A stretch of 64,000 bases of DNA from Termitidicoccus mucosus (GTDB taxonomy: Bacteria > Verrucomicrobiota > Verrucomicrobiia > Opitutales > Opitutaceae). Of this stretch, positions 35,064 through 42,588 are shown piece by piece. A program made the position numbers and the translations under genes. The notes beneath the pieces are model-generated. The model made no database searches, was not told the DNA's origin, and was given only the letters and a program-made list of their open reading frames with translations. The stretch is taken from NCBI RefSeq assembly GCF_038725785.1, contig NZ_CP109796.1, positions 7,316,501-7,380,500 on the forward strand. The letters run 5' to 3'. Within the stretch, counting starts at the first letter, position 1. Every line of letters starts with the position of its first letter.

Positions 35064-35190
35064 AAGTGACAAGTATCAGGTGGCAAGTAGCAAGTGGCAG
35101 GTGGCGGGGGATGAGGATACGAAGAAAGGGAAAGGAGCGCGGCGGGCGGGTGTTGTTCTTGTCACTTGCCCCTTGTCACTTGTCACTTTC
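35064..35190 (-). repeat. AAGTGACAAGT-family hairpin between tsaB and alr, terminator-like
   Basis: The arm GGGAAAGTGACAAGTGACAA (35165-35190, minus strand) pairs imperfectly with 35060-35100 across about 60 nt. On the minus strand the second arm ends CTTGTCACTTTTTTC, a hairpin plus T-tract downstream of tsaB. The first arm encodes the last codons and stop of tsaB. It is a sister of 28671-28750. Confidence 0.8.
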
Positions 35191-35931
35191 CCGCGCAGCG
35201 GGCCGCCGGTGAATTTGCGGGGTCCAGGTTTTATAGGCCGGTTCCTCGTGGAGAAACGCATCCGGCTCGGACGCGGGCGCAAAGAGCGGTGCGTCGGCGA
35301 GCGGCGGGAGCAAGTCGGCGAGAACGTAGGGGACGGTGCGGACGCGTTTCGCCGGGCCAGGGAGCGGGGACCAGTGGCGGAAATAGTCCGGCATGACGAG
35401 CGCCGTGGCGGCGTCGGCATCGCCAAGTTCATTGGCAGGGACGCGCTGGAGCGGGGAGATGTTTCCCGAGGCATCGACGGCGACGCGGTGCCAGGTATCG
35501 CGTCGCGCGTCGGCGATGACGGCGAAGTCGCGGGCGTTTTCGGTGCGCGCGAGCGCGCGGGCGACGAGTTCGAGGCTGCAATACGAATACACGGGACGCG
35601 GGCGGAGCACGTTCCATGAGCGGATGGCGACAGCCGCGGTGCGGATGCCGAGCACGGAGCCGGGACCGTCGCAAAACACAAAGGCCTCCACGTCGTCGAG
35701 CCGCTGCCGCGCACGGGCGAGAAGTTTTTCCACCCCGGCGAAAATCGCGGCGCCCGCCTCGGCGTCGCCGGTTTCCCAGCGCGCTCCGCCGCGCCGGGAA
35801 AGCAGGCCGGTTTGCACGCGCACGGAGGCGGCGTCGATCACGAGGAGCACTTGGTGCGCGTCGAGCAGGGCGTCCAGCGAGAGCGGTTGAAGGACGGGGG
35901 CGGGCCCGGATTGTGACTGCGGCGCGGACAT
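35176..35931 (-). CDS. tsaB: tRNA threonylcarbamoyladenosine biosynthesis protein TsaB
   Basis: This 251-residue ASKHA-fold protein of the TsaB/YeaZ family is the partner of TsaD and TsaE in making t6A37 on ANN-decoding tRNAs. The N-terminal strand is VLLVIDAASVRVQTGLL. The family signature appears as FVFCDGPGSVLGIRTAAVAI (GPGSFTGLR is usual). ADARRDTWHRV matches the expected DAR motif. The ATG at 35931 is preferred over an open frame to 36075. The end Arg-Glu-Ser-Asp-Lys-stop lies within the dispersed hairpin, as for the OppA-like gene. It is divergent from the DUF4886 gene across 182 bp. Confidence 0.88.
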   Translation of the reverse strand: MSAPQSQSGPAPVLQPLSLDALLDAHQVLLVIDAASVRVQTGLLSRRGGARWETGDAEAGAAIFAGVEKLLARARQRLDDVEAFVFCDGPGSVLGIRTAAVAIRSWNVLRPRPVYSYCSLELVARALARTENARDFAVIADARRDTWHRVAVDASGNISPLQRVPANELGDADAATALVMPDYFRHWSPLPGPAKRVRTVPYVLADLLPPLADAPLFAPASEPDAFLHEEPAYKTWTPQIHRRPAARESDK

Positions 35932-36113
35932 GGTTGATGGCGTGACGACAAAGGCAGGAGTGTGATGCCGGATGCGGCCGGTTGGCAAGCGGCGGTCTGT
36001 CCGCAGGGCAAGAAAAAGTTCCACGGCGTCCGGGAGGGACGGCGCGCTGCCAGTAATTTGTATAACAGGAATCACATTTGCAATCTTTCGGGCATGCGTT
36101 TTTTTAGCCGGCG

Positions 36114-37217
36114 ATGAAAGTATTTGCCCTGTTCCTGCGCCGCCCCGCGTTTCTCGCGTGCATTTTGGCGGGAGTTTTTAGTTTCGGCCCAGGCCTCGCC
36201 GCCCAGCCGACCGCCGCCTGCAAGCCAGCGACGCGCGACGCCGCCAAGGTGCTCACCATCGGCAACAGTTTCGCGGATAACGCGACTTCGTTCCTGCCGC
36301 AGATCGTCGAATCCACCGGGCGCAAGCTCGTGCTTTTTCGCGCCAACCTGGGCGGCTGTTCTCTTGAGCGTCATGCGCGCCACCTGAACGCTGCGCTCGC
36401 AAACCCGGACGACCCCGAGGGCAGTCCTTATCGCAACAACCCCGGCGTGCTCGGCATCACCGGCAAGGACAAGGTCAGCCTGCCCGAGGCGCTCGCCGCC
36501 GTGGACTGGGATTTCGTCACGATTCAGGAATGGAGCCAGCGCAGCTACAAACCGGAGTATCAGGAGCCCTACGCGAAGCAAATCATCGACGCGGTCCGCA
36601 AACTCGCGCCCAAGGCCGAGATCGTCATTCACCAGACCTGGGCCTACCGCGAGGATCATCCCTTTTTTCAAAAAGACGACGGCTTCACCCAGCAGAAAAT
36701 GTATGACGGCCTGCGCGCGGCCTACAAGGAGCTCTCCGCCCGCTACGGGTTGCGCATCCTGCCCTCGGGCGACGCGATGCAGGCGGCGCGCGGCACGCCG
36801 CGCTGGCAGTATCGGCCCGATCCGGATTTCGACTTCAAAAACCCGCCCGCGGGCCGGGTCCCCGACCAGAAAGGCAGCCTCAATGTCGGCTGGCGCTGGA
36901 CGAAAGACAAGAAGGGCAAGCAGGTGTTCGGCCTCGATGCCATCCATGCCAACGCCGCGGGGCGATACCTGACGGGCTGCGTGTTTTTCGAGGGCTTCTA
37001 CGGGGTCGATTGCTCGGGCGTGACCTTCGTGCCGGATGACTTGACCAAGGATGACGCCACCGACCTCCGCCGCATCGCGCATTCCGTGTCGCTCGGAAAA
37101 TGCAAATCGACGTGCGTCCCTGCTGACGGAAAACATGCGCCGTCCAATGCGAACAACAACAACAAACCATGCAAATCCGGAACGGTGGCCGGGCCCGCGT
37201 GCTGCAATGCAAATTAG
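36114..37217 (+). CDS. DUF4886/SGNH-like secreted protein with Cys-rich tail
   Basis: This 367-residue exported protein has a signal peptide ending near GLAAQP. It is SGNH-hydrolase-like: the nucleophile block is VLTIGNSFADNATSFLPQI (GNS in place of GDS), QEWSQRSY is a possible third block, and AIHANAAGRYLTG holds the catalytic His. This resembles DUF4886. The substrate is unknown; carbohydrate esters are plausible. The C-terminal 40 residues are unusual, with five cysteines (CKSTC, CKSG, ACCNAN) and a run of asparagines (NANNNN). It is followed by 454 bp without a gene (37218-37671) that hold three repeat structures. Confidence 0.8.
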   Translation: MKVFALFLRRPAFLACILAGVFSFGPGLAAQPTAACKPATRDAAKVLTIGNSFADNATSFLPQIVESTGRKLVLFRANLGGCSLERHARHLNAALANPDDPEGSPYRNNPGVLGITGKDKVSLPEALAAVDWDFVTIQEWSQRSYKPEYQEPYAKQIIDAVRKLAPKAEIVIHQTWAYREDHPFFQKDDGFTQQKMYDGLRAAYKELSARYGLRILPSGDAMQAARGTPRWQYRPDPDFDFKNPPAGRVPDQKGSLNVGWRWTKDKKGKQVFGLDAIHANAAGRYLTGCVFFEGFYGVDCSGVTFVPDDLTKDDATDLRRIAHSVSLGKCKSTCVPADGKHAPSNANNNNKPCKSGTVAGPACCNAN

Positions 37218-37255
37218 CGCAGTTCAAGAGCGTCTATCAAAAGGAAAAATTGAGA

Positions 37256-37385
37256 AAGTCTGTTTTAACACAGAGGACACGGAGCGCGGCCCACAGAGGT
37301 CACAGAGGCCAAACTGGAAAAAGATATCTCCCCTCTCTGTGCCCTCCGTGTCAGAGCTCTGTGTTCTCTGTGTTAAAACAGACTT
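37256..37385. repeat. CACAGAGG-type long inverted repeat
   Basis: Arms 37256-37275 and 37366-37385 (AAGTCTGTTTTAACACAGAG) are perfect over 20 bp. Inward, both arms continue with imperfectly paired CACAGAGG and ACACGGAG words. It lies between the convergent DUF4886 and LamG genes, a position that fits a bidirectional terminator. Confidence 0.85.
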
Positions 37386-37403
37386 CATACTATTTCCCAG
37401 TCA

Positions 37404-37508
37404 TTTATAGACATATCAAGGAAGGGCGAAGCCTCCGGCTGGGCCGCGGCTCGGCGGGGACGCCTCGCCCTACCTGAAATATAAATTCTGTTCGGAGATG
37501 GTATCATT
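37404..37508 (+). repeat. Dispersed repeat family A, copy 2
   Basis: This aligns end to end with 24527-24632: TTTATAGACATATCAAGG, the hairpin core GCGGCTCGGCGGGGACGCCT, then AAATATAAATTCTG and GGAGATGGTAT. A single CGCAAAGACGCGAAGAGG-like arm follows at 37511-37530, read on the minus strand. Confidence 0.75.
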
Positions 37509-37559
37509 TGCCTCTTCGCGTCTTTGCGCCGGTTATTTTGTTAGACGCTCTAATAATGT

Positions 37560-37628
37560 CGCAGCCGGATGAAAGATATCCGTTGGCGCCGGCGATGTAA
37601 CCCATTGGGTTATATTGCATCGGCTGCG
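37560..37628. other. Nested stem-loop region of unknown role
   Basis: CGCAGCCGGATG (37560-37571) pairs with CATCGGCTGCG (37618-37628) with one bulge. Inside it, TAACCCATTGGGTTA (37598-37612) is a perfect palindrome with a single central base. It lies 44 bp past the LamG stop on the minus strand. It could be a terminator-like or structured RNA element, or a protein-binding site. Confidence 0.45.
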
Positions 37629-37671
37629 GTTCTAGTTAAAGGCCCGGGTGGGCAGTATTGAAAGAGGCGGA

Positions 37672-38493
37672 TTATTGGCCCGCGTCGGACTGGCGGAGCA
37701 GTTCCAATTGCTCCAGGCCGAGCGCGGTGTTGTAGATGCGGAAGTTGTCTATTTTCCCGTCGAGCCCGCGATTTTTTCCGGAGGTGTTGCCGAGGATGAG
37801 CGGCTTGCCGGTGGCGGGGGCCATTTTGCCTTTATAGGAACGGGCGCCAGCGACGGTCACCTTTTCATCGGTGTTGCCGGCGTAGAAGCGCACCATCGAG
37901 CCGTCCCAGGTCACGGCGAGGAACACCCATTTGTTTTTGGCACCCGTTATATTAAACCCCCGCCCTTTGTCGCAGTAGTCGGAGACGAGGGTGGCGCGGG
38001 TCTTGCCGTCGCCGATGCCGAGTTCGACAGCCGTCTTGCCGTTCATTTTTTTCGGGGCGTAAGTGCGCAGGACAAAACCGTTGGTCTGCTTCGTGGCGCT
38101 GTCGGTTTTGCCAAAGAGACGCACGGCGCTGTCGAGCGGCTGTTCCGAGGTGAACCACATCGCGACGGTGAACGCCTCGAGCGAATCGAGCGCGGCAAGG
38201 CTGCCGGCGGTTTCGAGGCGGGAGTTGTTGGCCGGAGTGCCCGCGCCGGCGGTGGTGTTGGCGGTCGCGTCCCAGGCGCGGTCCGCTTTTTTGCCGGAAA
38301 CACCGGAGCCCGCGTCGCCGGCCTTCTGCTTGTCGCCCTTGCCCGCGATGGCGTCCTTGGCGGAGCCTTGGCTCGGATAGCTCTTCGCGCTGGCTTCGTT
38401 GAAGTCGTAATGCAGGACCGGAGTTTGGGCGGAGATGAGCCCGGCAGCGAAGGAGGCGGCGATGCAGACGAGGAGACGGAGGCATTTAGTCAT
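37672..38493 (-). CDS. Secreted LamG/concanavalin-like domain protein
   Basis: This 273-residue protein has a signal peptide (LRLLVCIAASFAAGLISAQ). A single LamG/concanavalin A-like jelly roll fills most of it: VLHYDFNEASAKSYPSQGSA at the start, FTVAMWFTSEQPLDSAVRLF, WVFLAVTWDGSMVRFYAGN and LDGKIDNFRIYNTALGLEQL at the end. Such domains usually bind carbohydrate; no catalytic module is attached. The ATG at 38493 is chosen at the signal peptide. It is divergent from the FG-GAP/GH29 gene across a 306-bp gap, so the two may be co-regulated. Confidence 0.85.
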   Translation of the reverse strand: MTKCLRLLVCIAASFAAGLISAQTPVLHYDFNEASAKSYPSQGSAKDAIAGKGDKQKAGDAGSGVSGKKADRAWDATANTTAGAGTPANNSRLETAGSLAALDSLEAFTVAMWFTSEQPLDSAVRLFGKTDSATKQTNGFVLRTYAPKKMNGKTAVELGIGDGKTRATLVSDYCDKGRGFNITGAKNKWVFLAVTWDGSMVRFYAGNTDEKVTVAGARSYKGKMAPATGKPLILGNTSGKNRGLDGKIDNFRIYNTALGLEQLELLRQSDAGQ

Positions 38494-38799
38494 TTTGGAC
38501 AGAAGGGTAGGAGGTTGCGGTTGAGCGCACGACAAAGGGCTGCCGTGCCCGGGAATTAAAGAAATATGAAGCAGCAAAAACGGTTTAGCAAGAACGAAGT
38601 TTGCCTTTGGCGCTCTGCGCGGGGTCCATGCCAAAGGGATGCAGGCGTGCTGTGTGCTCCCACGCAGGCAGAAAATGCGCCTGCGACTTTCCGGACGAGT
38701 GATAAAAGTTGACTTTGGCTAAATCATTTTAGCAGGCTTTCCGGCGCCGTTTTCCCTGCTTTCTTTCACCCTCCAATCGAATTGCCCTCATTTTTTACC
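38494..38799. other. Divergent intergenic region with two small inverted repeats
   Basis: No gene is seen in this 306-bp gap between two genes transcribed away from each other, so it should hold both promoters. Two dyads are visible: GCTAAATCATTTTAGC (38718-38733) just after a TTGACT that could be a -35 box, and GCCTTTGGC with GCCAAAGG (38603-38637). Neither is assigned to a known regulator. Confidence 0.35.
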
Positions 38800-41700
38800 A
38801 TGTCCGCGCCCGCCTTGTTACGATTCATTTTCGCCGCGTTTCCCGCTTTCTGCCTGCCGTTGTTTTCGGCGGCGCATGCAGGCGGCGACGCCTCCGCACC
38901 CGCCGACACGCTCCCATTAAAATCCGCCGCTCCGCATGGACTCGGTCCGCTCACGCTGCCCATGCTTGGATTCGATTTGCTCGGCGCGGTGGATGTGGAT
39001 GGCTCAGGTCACGCGGATCTGTTTCTCGGCCATCGCACCTCGCGCGGCGGCGTGTGGCTCTGCAAGTGGCTCGAAACATCGCCCGACGGCGCGCCGGTGT
39101 TCGCGCCGCCCGCGCCCGTGAAAAGCCCGCTGCGCGAACGCGGCGCGGTGTTTCGGGTGGCGGACGGCGGGATTCATGCGTTGTGGGTGGCGAAAGGCGA
39201 TCTCGTGCACACCGCGTTTGACCGGAAACGCATGGCGTTTGTCGAAAGAGACCGGCTGCCGCTCGCGGGGTTCAGGCTTCCGAAAACACCGCAGAGCATC
39301 GGCGTGCGGCCGAACGCCGACGGCAGCCTCGATCTCGTTTTTGAAATCGCCGACGACACCAAGGGGCGCTCCGGCGATAATCGCGCCGCCGACTGGAATC
39401 CCTACGGACCGGACGGCGTGTGGACCGGCGGATTTTCGTATCGCCATCTCTGGAGCGCGCGGCTGCCGGGATTGCTGGAGCCGCCCGCCTCGCCTGCGCG
39501 ACAGGCGTCGGCCACGCAGCGCGAGGTGTATTTCACGATGCGCAGCCTCACTCCGGTCAACCTGGGCCCGGGCCATGCGCGCGGTTTCATGAGCGGTTCG
39601 CGCCAGGGCAACCTCTACTATTTCCCGCCAGCCTCATCCGCGCCGGACGCCCCGGCAAACGCCGCCCCCGTCTTCGCCCCGTCGCTTCCCGCCGCCGGGC
39701 CGGACGGCGTGGCGCTGCGCCACCCGAGCATCCAGCCGGGCGTCATCGCGTATCCGAATCCTGATACGAAGTGCGACGGGCTGCTCGCGGCGGGGGAGGG
39801 CGGCATCTGGCATTATGAGTTCGCCGGGCATTTCACCGATGACGGCGCGCCGGTCTTCGCTCGTCCCGCGCCCGTGCTCCAGCGCGACGCCGACCTCTTC
39901 GCGGGCGCGCTGCCCACGCCGACCGTCATCGACTGGGATGGCGACGGAGTGCTCGACATCGTCGCGGGCAACTCCGAGGGCTTTGTGCTCTTTTTCAAAA
40001 ACACCGGCGCCGACGCCGCGCCCGCGTTTCTTCCCGGCGAGCGGTTGCGCGCCGGCGGACGCGACATCCACGTGCAGGCCGGCTACTCCGGCAGCGTGCA
40101 GGGAGTGCAGGAGGCGCGCTGGGGCTACCTCGGCCCCAACGTCGTCGATTGGAACGCCGACGGCCTCCCCGACATCGTGATGGGCGACATCACCGGAGAC
40201 ATCACCGTTTACATCAATCGCGGCACGCGCGACGCCCCCGCGCTCGAGGCCGCGCGCCCGCTCTATTGCGACGGCCTCGACCTCCACGGCATGTGGCGCG
40301 TGCGGCCCGCCGTCGCCCGGGCCGGCTCGCGCACCGCGCTCATCATGGTGGACGGCGACGACCACTTCCACCTCTACTGGCGCATCGACGACTACAATGT
40401 CGCCGACGGCGGCAAACTCACGCTCGCCGACGGCTCGCTCATCAGCGCGAGCAGCGGCCCGGCCGGCTCCACCGGACGCTGCAAGCTCGACCTCTTCGAC
40501 TGGGACGGCGACGGCGCGCTCGATCTCGTCATCGGAACCTGCCGCACCAATGCGATCCCGAACAACAAAACCGGGTTTCCGCAGCCCGCGCTCGGCGAAC
40601 GTCCGCCCGCCACCGTGCTCTTCATGCGCAACGTCGGCGGCAACACCGCGCCCGTTTTCGCGCATGCCGTCCCATTCAGGCACACTGTCACGGGCAAACT
40701 CATCCAGCCCGGCGGAGCGCACGAGAGCGGCGCGGTCGGCACGCTGCTCGGCTCCACCGACGGCAGGCCCAACCTCCTCGCCTGCGACGAAGCCGGGCGC
40801 ATGTATCTCTACCGCGGCGCAAACCTGGAGCCCGCGCCTCCCGCGCCCGCCGCGCCGCCGCCTCCGCCGCCGCGCACGGCGTGGTTCGACGAGGCGCGCT
40901 TCGGGCTTTTCGTGCACTGGGGCGTTTATTCCGTCCATGCGAACAACTGGGATGGCAAAAACCGCGCCGACCTCGGCCACGATTCCACCTGGCTTTTTCA
41001 ACGCATCCCGATTCCGGCGGCCGATTACAAAAAACTCGCCGCCGGCTTTACCGCCGCCGGCTACGACCCGCGCCGGTGGGCGCGCCTCGCCGGCGCGGCC
41101 GGCATGCGTTACATCGTGCTCACCTCGAAGCACCACGAAGGCTTCGCGCTCTGGCCCACCGCCGCGCCCGCGTGGAACGTCATGGATTCGCCCGCCCGCC
41201 GCGACCTCATCGGCCCGCTCGCCGCAGCCGCGCGTTCGGAGGGGCTGCATTTCGGCCTCTACTATTCGCAATCGCAGGACTGGATGAATCCCGGCGGCGG
41301 GAAGCGGAATCCCAAGCGCAGCCTCCCCGGCGCCAAACGCGACCTTGACGACGGCGACGGCTGGAGCGAGGAGCACAAGGGCGATTACGACGCCTACCTC
41401 CAAAAGGTCGCGCTTCCCCAAGTCAACGAACTGCTGCGCCGCTACGCGCCCGACATCCTGTGGTGGGACACGCCCATCCGCATGACGCCGGAGCGCGCGC
41501 AACCCTTCCTCGACCTCGCCGCGCGTTATCCGCGCATGCTCATGAACGACCGGCTCGGCGGCGATCGCGGCGGCGCGCTGTCCGGCGATTTCTCCACCCC
41601 CGAACAATACGTCCCGCCCGAGGGCCTTCCCGGAAAACGCTTCGAGGTTTGCATGACCATGAACGATTCCTGGGGCTTCGCCTCGGACAACGACAACTGG

Positions 41701-42588
41701 AAATCCGCCGCGACGCTGCTCCGCATCCTTTCCGACACCGCCAGCAAAGGCGGCAACCTTCTCCTCAACATCGGCCCGAAGCCCGACGGCACCATCCCGC
41801 AACCCTCCATCGACCGCCTGCGCGAAATCGGCGCGTGGATGCGCGTCAACGCCCAGGCGATCCACGGCACGCAGGCCAGCCCGTATCCGCGCCAGCTTCC
41901 CTGGGGCCGGGTCACGCGCCGCCCGCTTCCCGATGGCGGCGAGGCGCTTTATTTGCACATCTGGGAATGGCCCGCCGACGGACGCCTCCTGCTGCCCGCG
42001 CTCCACCAGCGGCCGCGCGCCGCCTCGCTCCTCGCGCCCGGCGCGGGCGGAGTCTCCGCGCAAGCCGCGCCCGAGGGGCTGGTCGTCCACCTGCCGCCCG
42101 GCCCCGCGCCCGACCCGCGCATCACCGTGCTCGCGCTCGCCTTTGCCGGGCCCGTGAGCGTGGAAATGGACGCGTTTCTTTCGCCGGACAAACAAGGCAT
42201 GTTCACCCTCGCGCCCCTCGATGCCGACCGCCACGGCTCGACCGCCGGGGTCATGCAGATTCACGGTGCGGGCGCGGATGCGTTCATCGCCGACTGGTTC
42301 GAGTCGCGCTGGTTTCTCGCCTACCGCATAAAAACGCCCGCGCAACAAACCTGCCGCGTCACCGCCGAGATCACCTCCGCCGCGCCGGTCTCGCTCCGCA
42401 TCGAGGCCGGCAAAAAACGCGTCACCAGCGAAATCCCCGCCACCGGCGGCGCGGACAACTGGCGCGTCGTCGAACTCGGCGTCATCGAACTCCCAGCCGG
42501 GGAAACCGCCCTGCGCCTTCGCCCCGTGTCGGGAAAATGGGCGCCGATTAATCTCCGCACCGTCACCGTCGCGCCCGTCAACCAATGA
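38800..42588 (+). CDS. FG-GAP/VCBS beta-propeller fused to GH29 alpha-L-fucosidase
   Basis: This 1262-residue exported protein (signal peptide to about AAHAGG) has two halves. Residues 35-670 form an FG-GAP/VCBS propeller with acidic Ca-binding-type loops (DVDGSGHADLF, WDGDGVLDIVAG, WNADGLPDIVMG, WDGDGALDLVIG). A linker APPAPAAPPPPPP leads to a GH29 domain from about 692: WFDEARFGLFVHWGVYS, SKHHEGFALWP, LHFGLYYSQSQDW. The likely nucleophile is Asp890 in ILWWDTP. A C-terminal beta-sandwich follows (about 1060-1262). It should cleave alpha-L-fucosides on glycans. The start at 38800 (ATG) is preferred to a TTG at 38782. It overlaps the next gene by 4 bp. Confidence 0.87.
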   Translation: MSAPALLRFIFAAFPAFCLPLFSAAHAGGDASAPADTLPLKSAAPHGLGPLTLPMLGFDLLGAVDVDGSGHADLFLGHRTSRGGVWLCKWLETSPDGAPVFAPPAPVKSPLRERGAVFRVADGGIHALWVAKGDLVHTAFDRKRMAFVERDRLPLAGFRLPKTPQSIGVRPNADGSLDLVFEIADDTKGRSGDNRAADWNPYGPDGVWTGGFSYRHLWSARLPGLLEPPASPARQASATQREVYFTMRSLTPVNLGPGHARGFMSGSRQGNLYYFPPASSAPDAPANAAPVFAPSLPAAGPDGVALRHPSIQPGVIAYPNPDTKCDGLLAAGEGGIWHYEFAGHFTDDGAPVFARPAPVLQRDADLFAGALPTPTVIDWDGDGVLDIVAGNSEGFVLFFKNTGADAAPAFLPGERLRAGGRDIHVQAGYSGSVQGVQEARWGYLGPNVVDWNADGLPDIVMGDITGDITVYINRGTRDAPALEAARPLYCDGLDLHGMWRVRPAVARAGSRTALIMVDGDDHFHLYWRIDDYNVADGGKLTLADGSLISASSGPAGSTGRCKLDLFDWDGDGALDLVIGTCRTNAIPNNKTGFPQPALGERPPATVLFMRNVGGNTAPVFAHAVPFRHTVTGKLIQPGGAHESGAVGTLLGSTDGRPNLLACDEAGRMYLYRGANLEPAPPAPAAPPPPPPRTAWFDEARFGLFVHWGVYSVHANNWDGKNRADLGHDSTWLFQRIPIPAADYKKLAAGFTAAGYDPRRWARLAGAAGMRYIVLTSKHHEGFALWPTAAPAWNVMDSPARRDLIGPLAAAARSEGLHFGLYYSQSQDWMNPGGGKRNPKRSLPGAKRDLDDGDGWSEEHKGDYDAYLQKVALPQVNELLRRYAPDILWWDTPIRMTPERAQPFLDLAARYPRMLMNDRLGGDRGGALSGDFSTPEQYVPPEGLPGKRFEVCMTMNDSWGFASDNDNWKSAATLLRILSDTASKGGNLLLNIGPKPDGTIPQPSIDRLREIGAWMRVNAQAIHGTQASPYPRQLPWGRVTRRPLPDGGEALYLHIWEWPADGRLLLPALHQRPRAASLLAPGAGGVSAQAAPEGLVVHLPPGPAPDPRITVLALAFAGPVSVEMDAFLSPDKQGMFTLAPLDADRHGSTAGVMQIHGAGADAFIADWFESRWFLAYRIKTPAQQTCRVTAEITSAAPVSLRIEAGKKRVTSEIPATGGADNWRVVELGVIELPAGETALRLRPVSGKWAPINLRTVTVAPVNQ

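Noticed and set aside
39634-42585. A 983-codon open frame antisense to the FG-GAP/GH29 gene
   Set aside because: It mirrors the GC-rich third codon positions of a well-supported gene. Its product is a low-complexity Gly/Ala/Val/Arg string without motifs. Similar antisense frames at 54211-56757 and 20523-22367 were rejected for the same reason.
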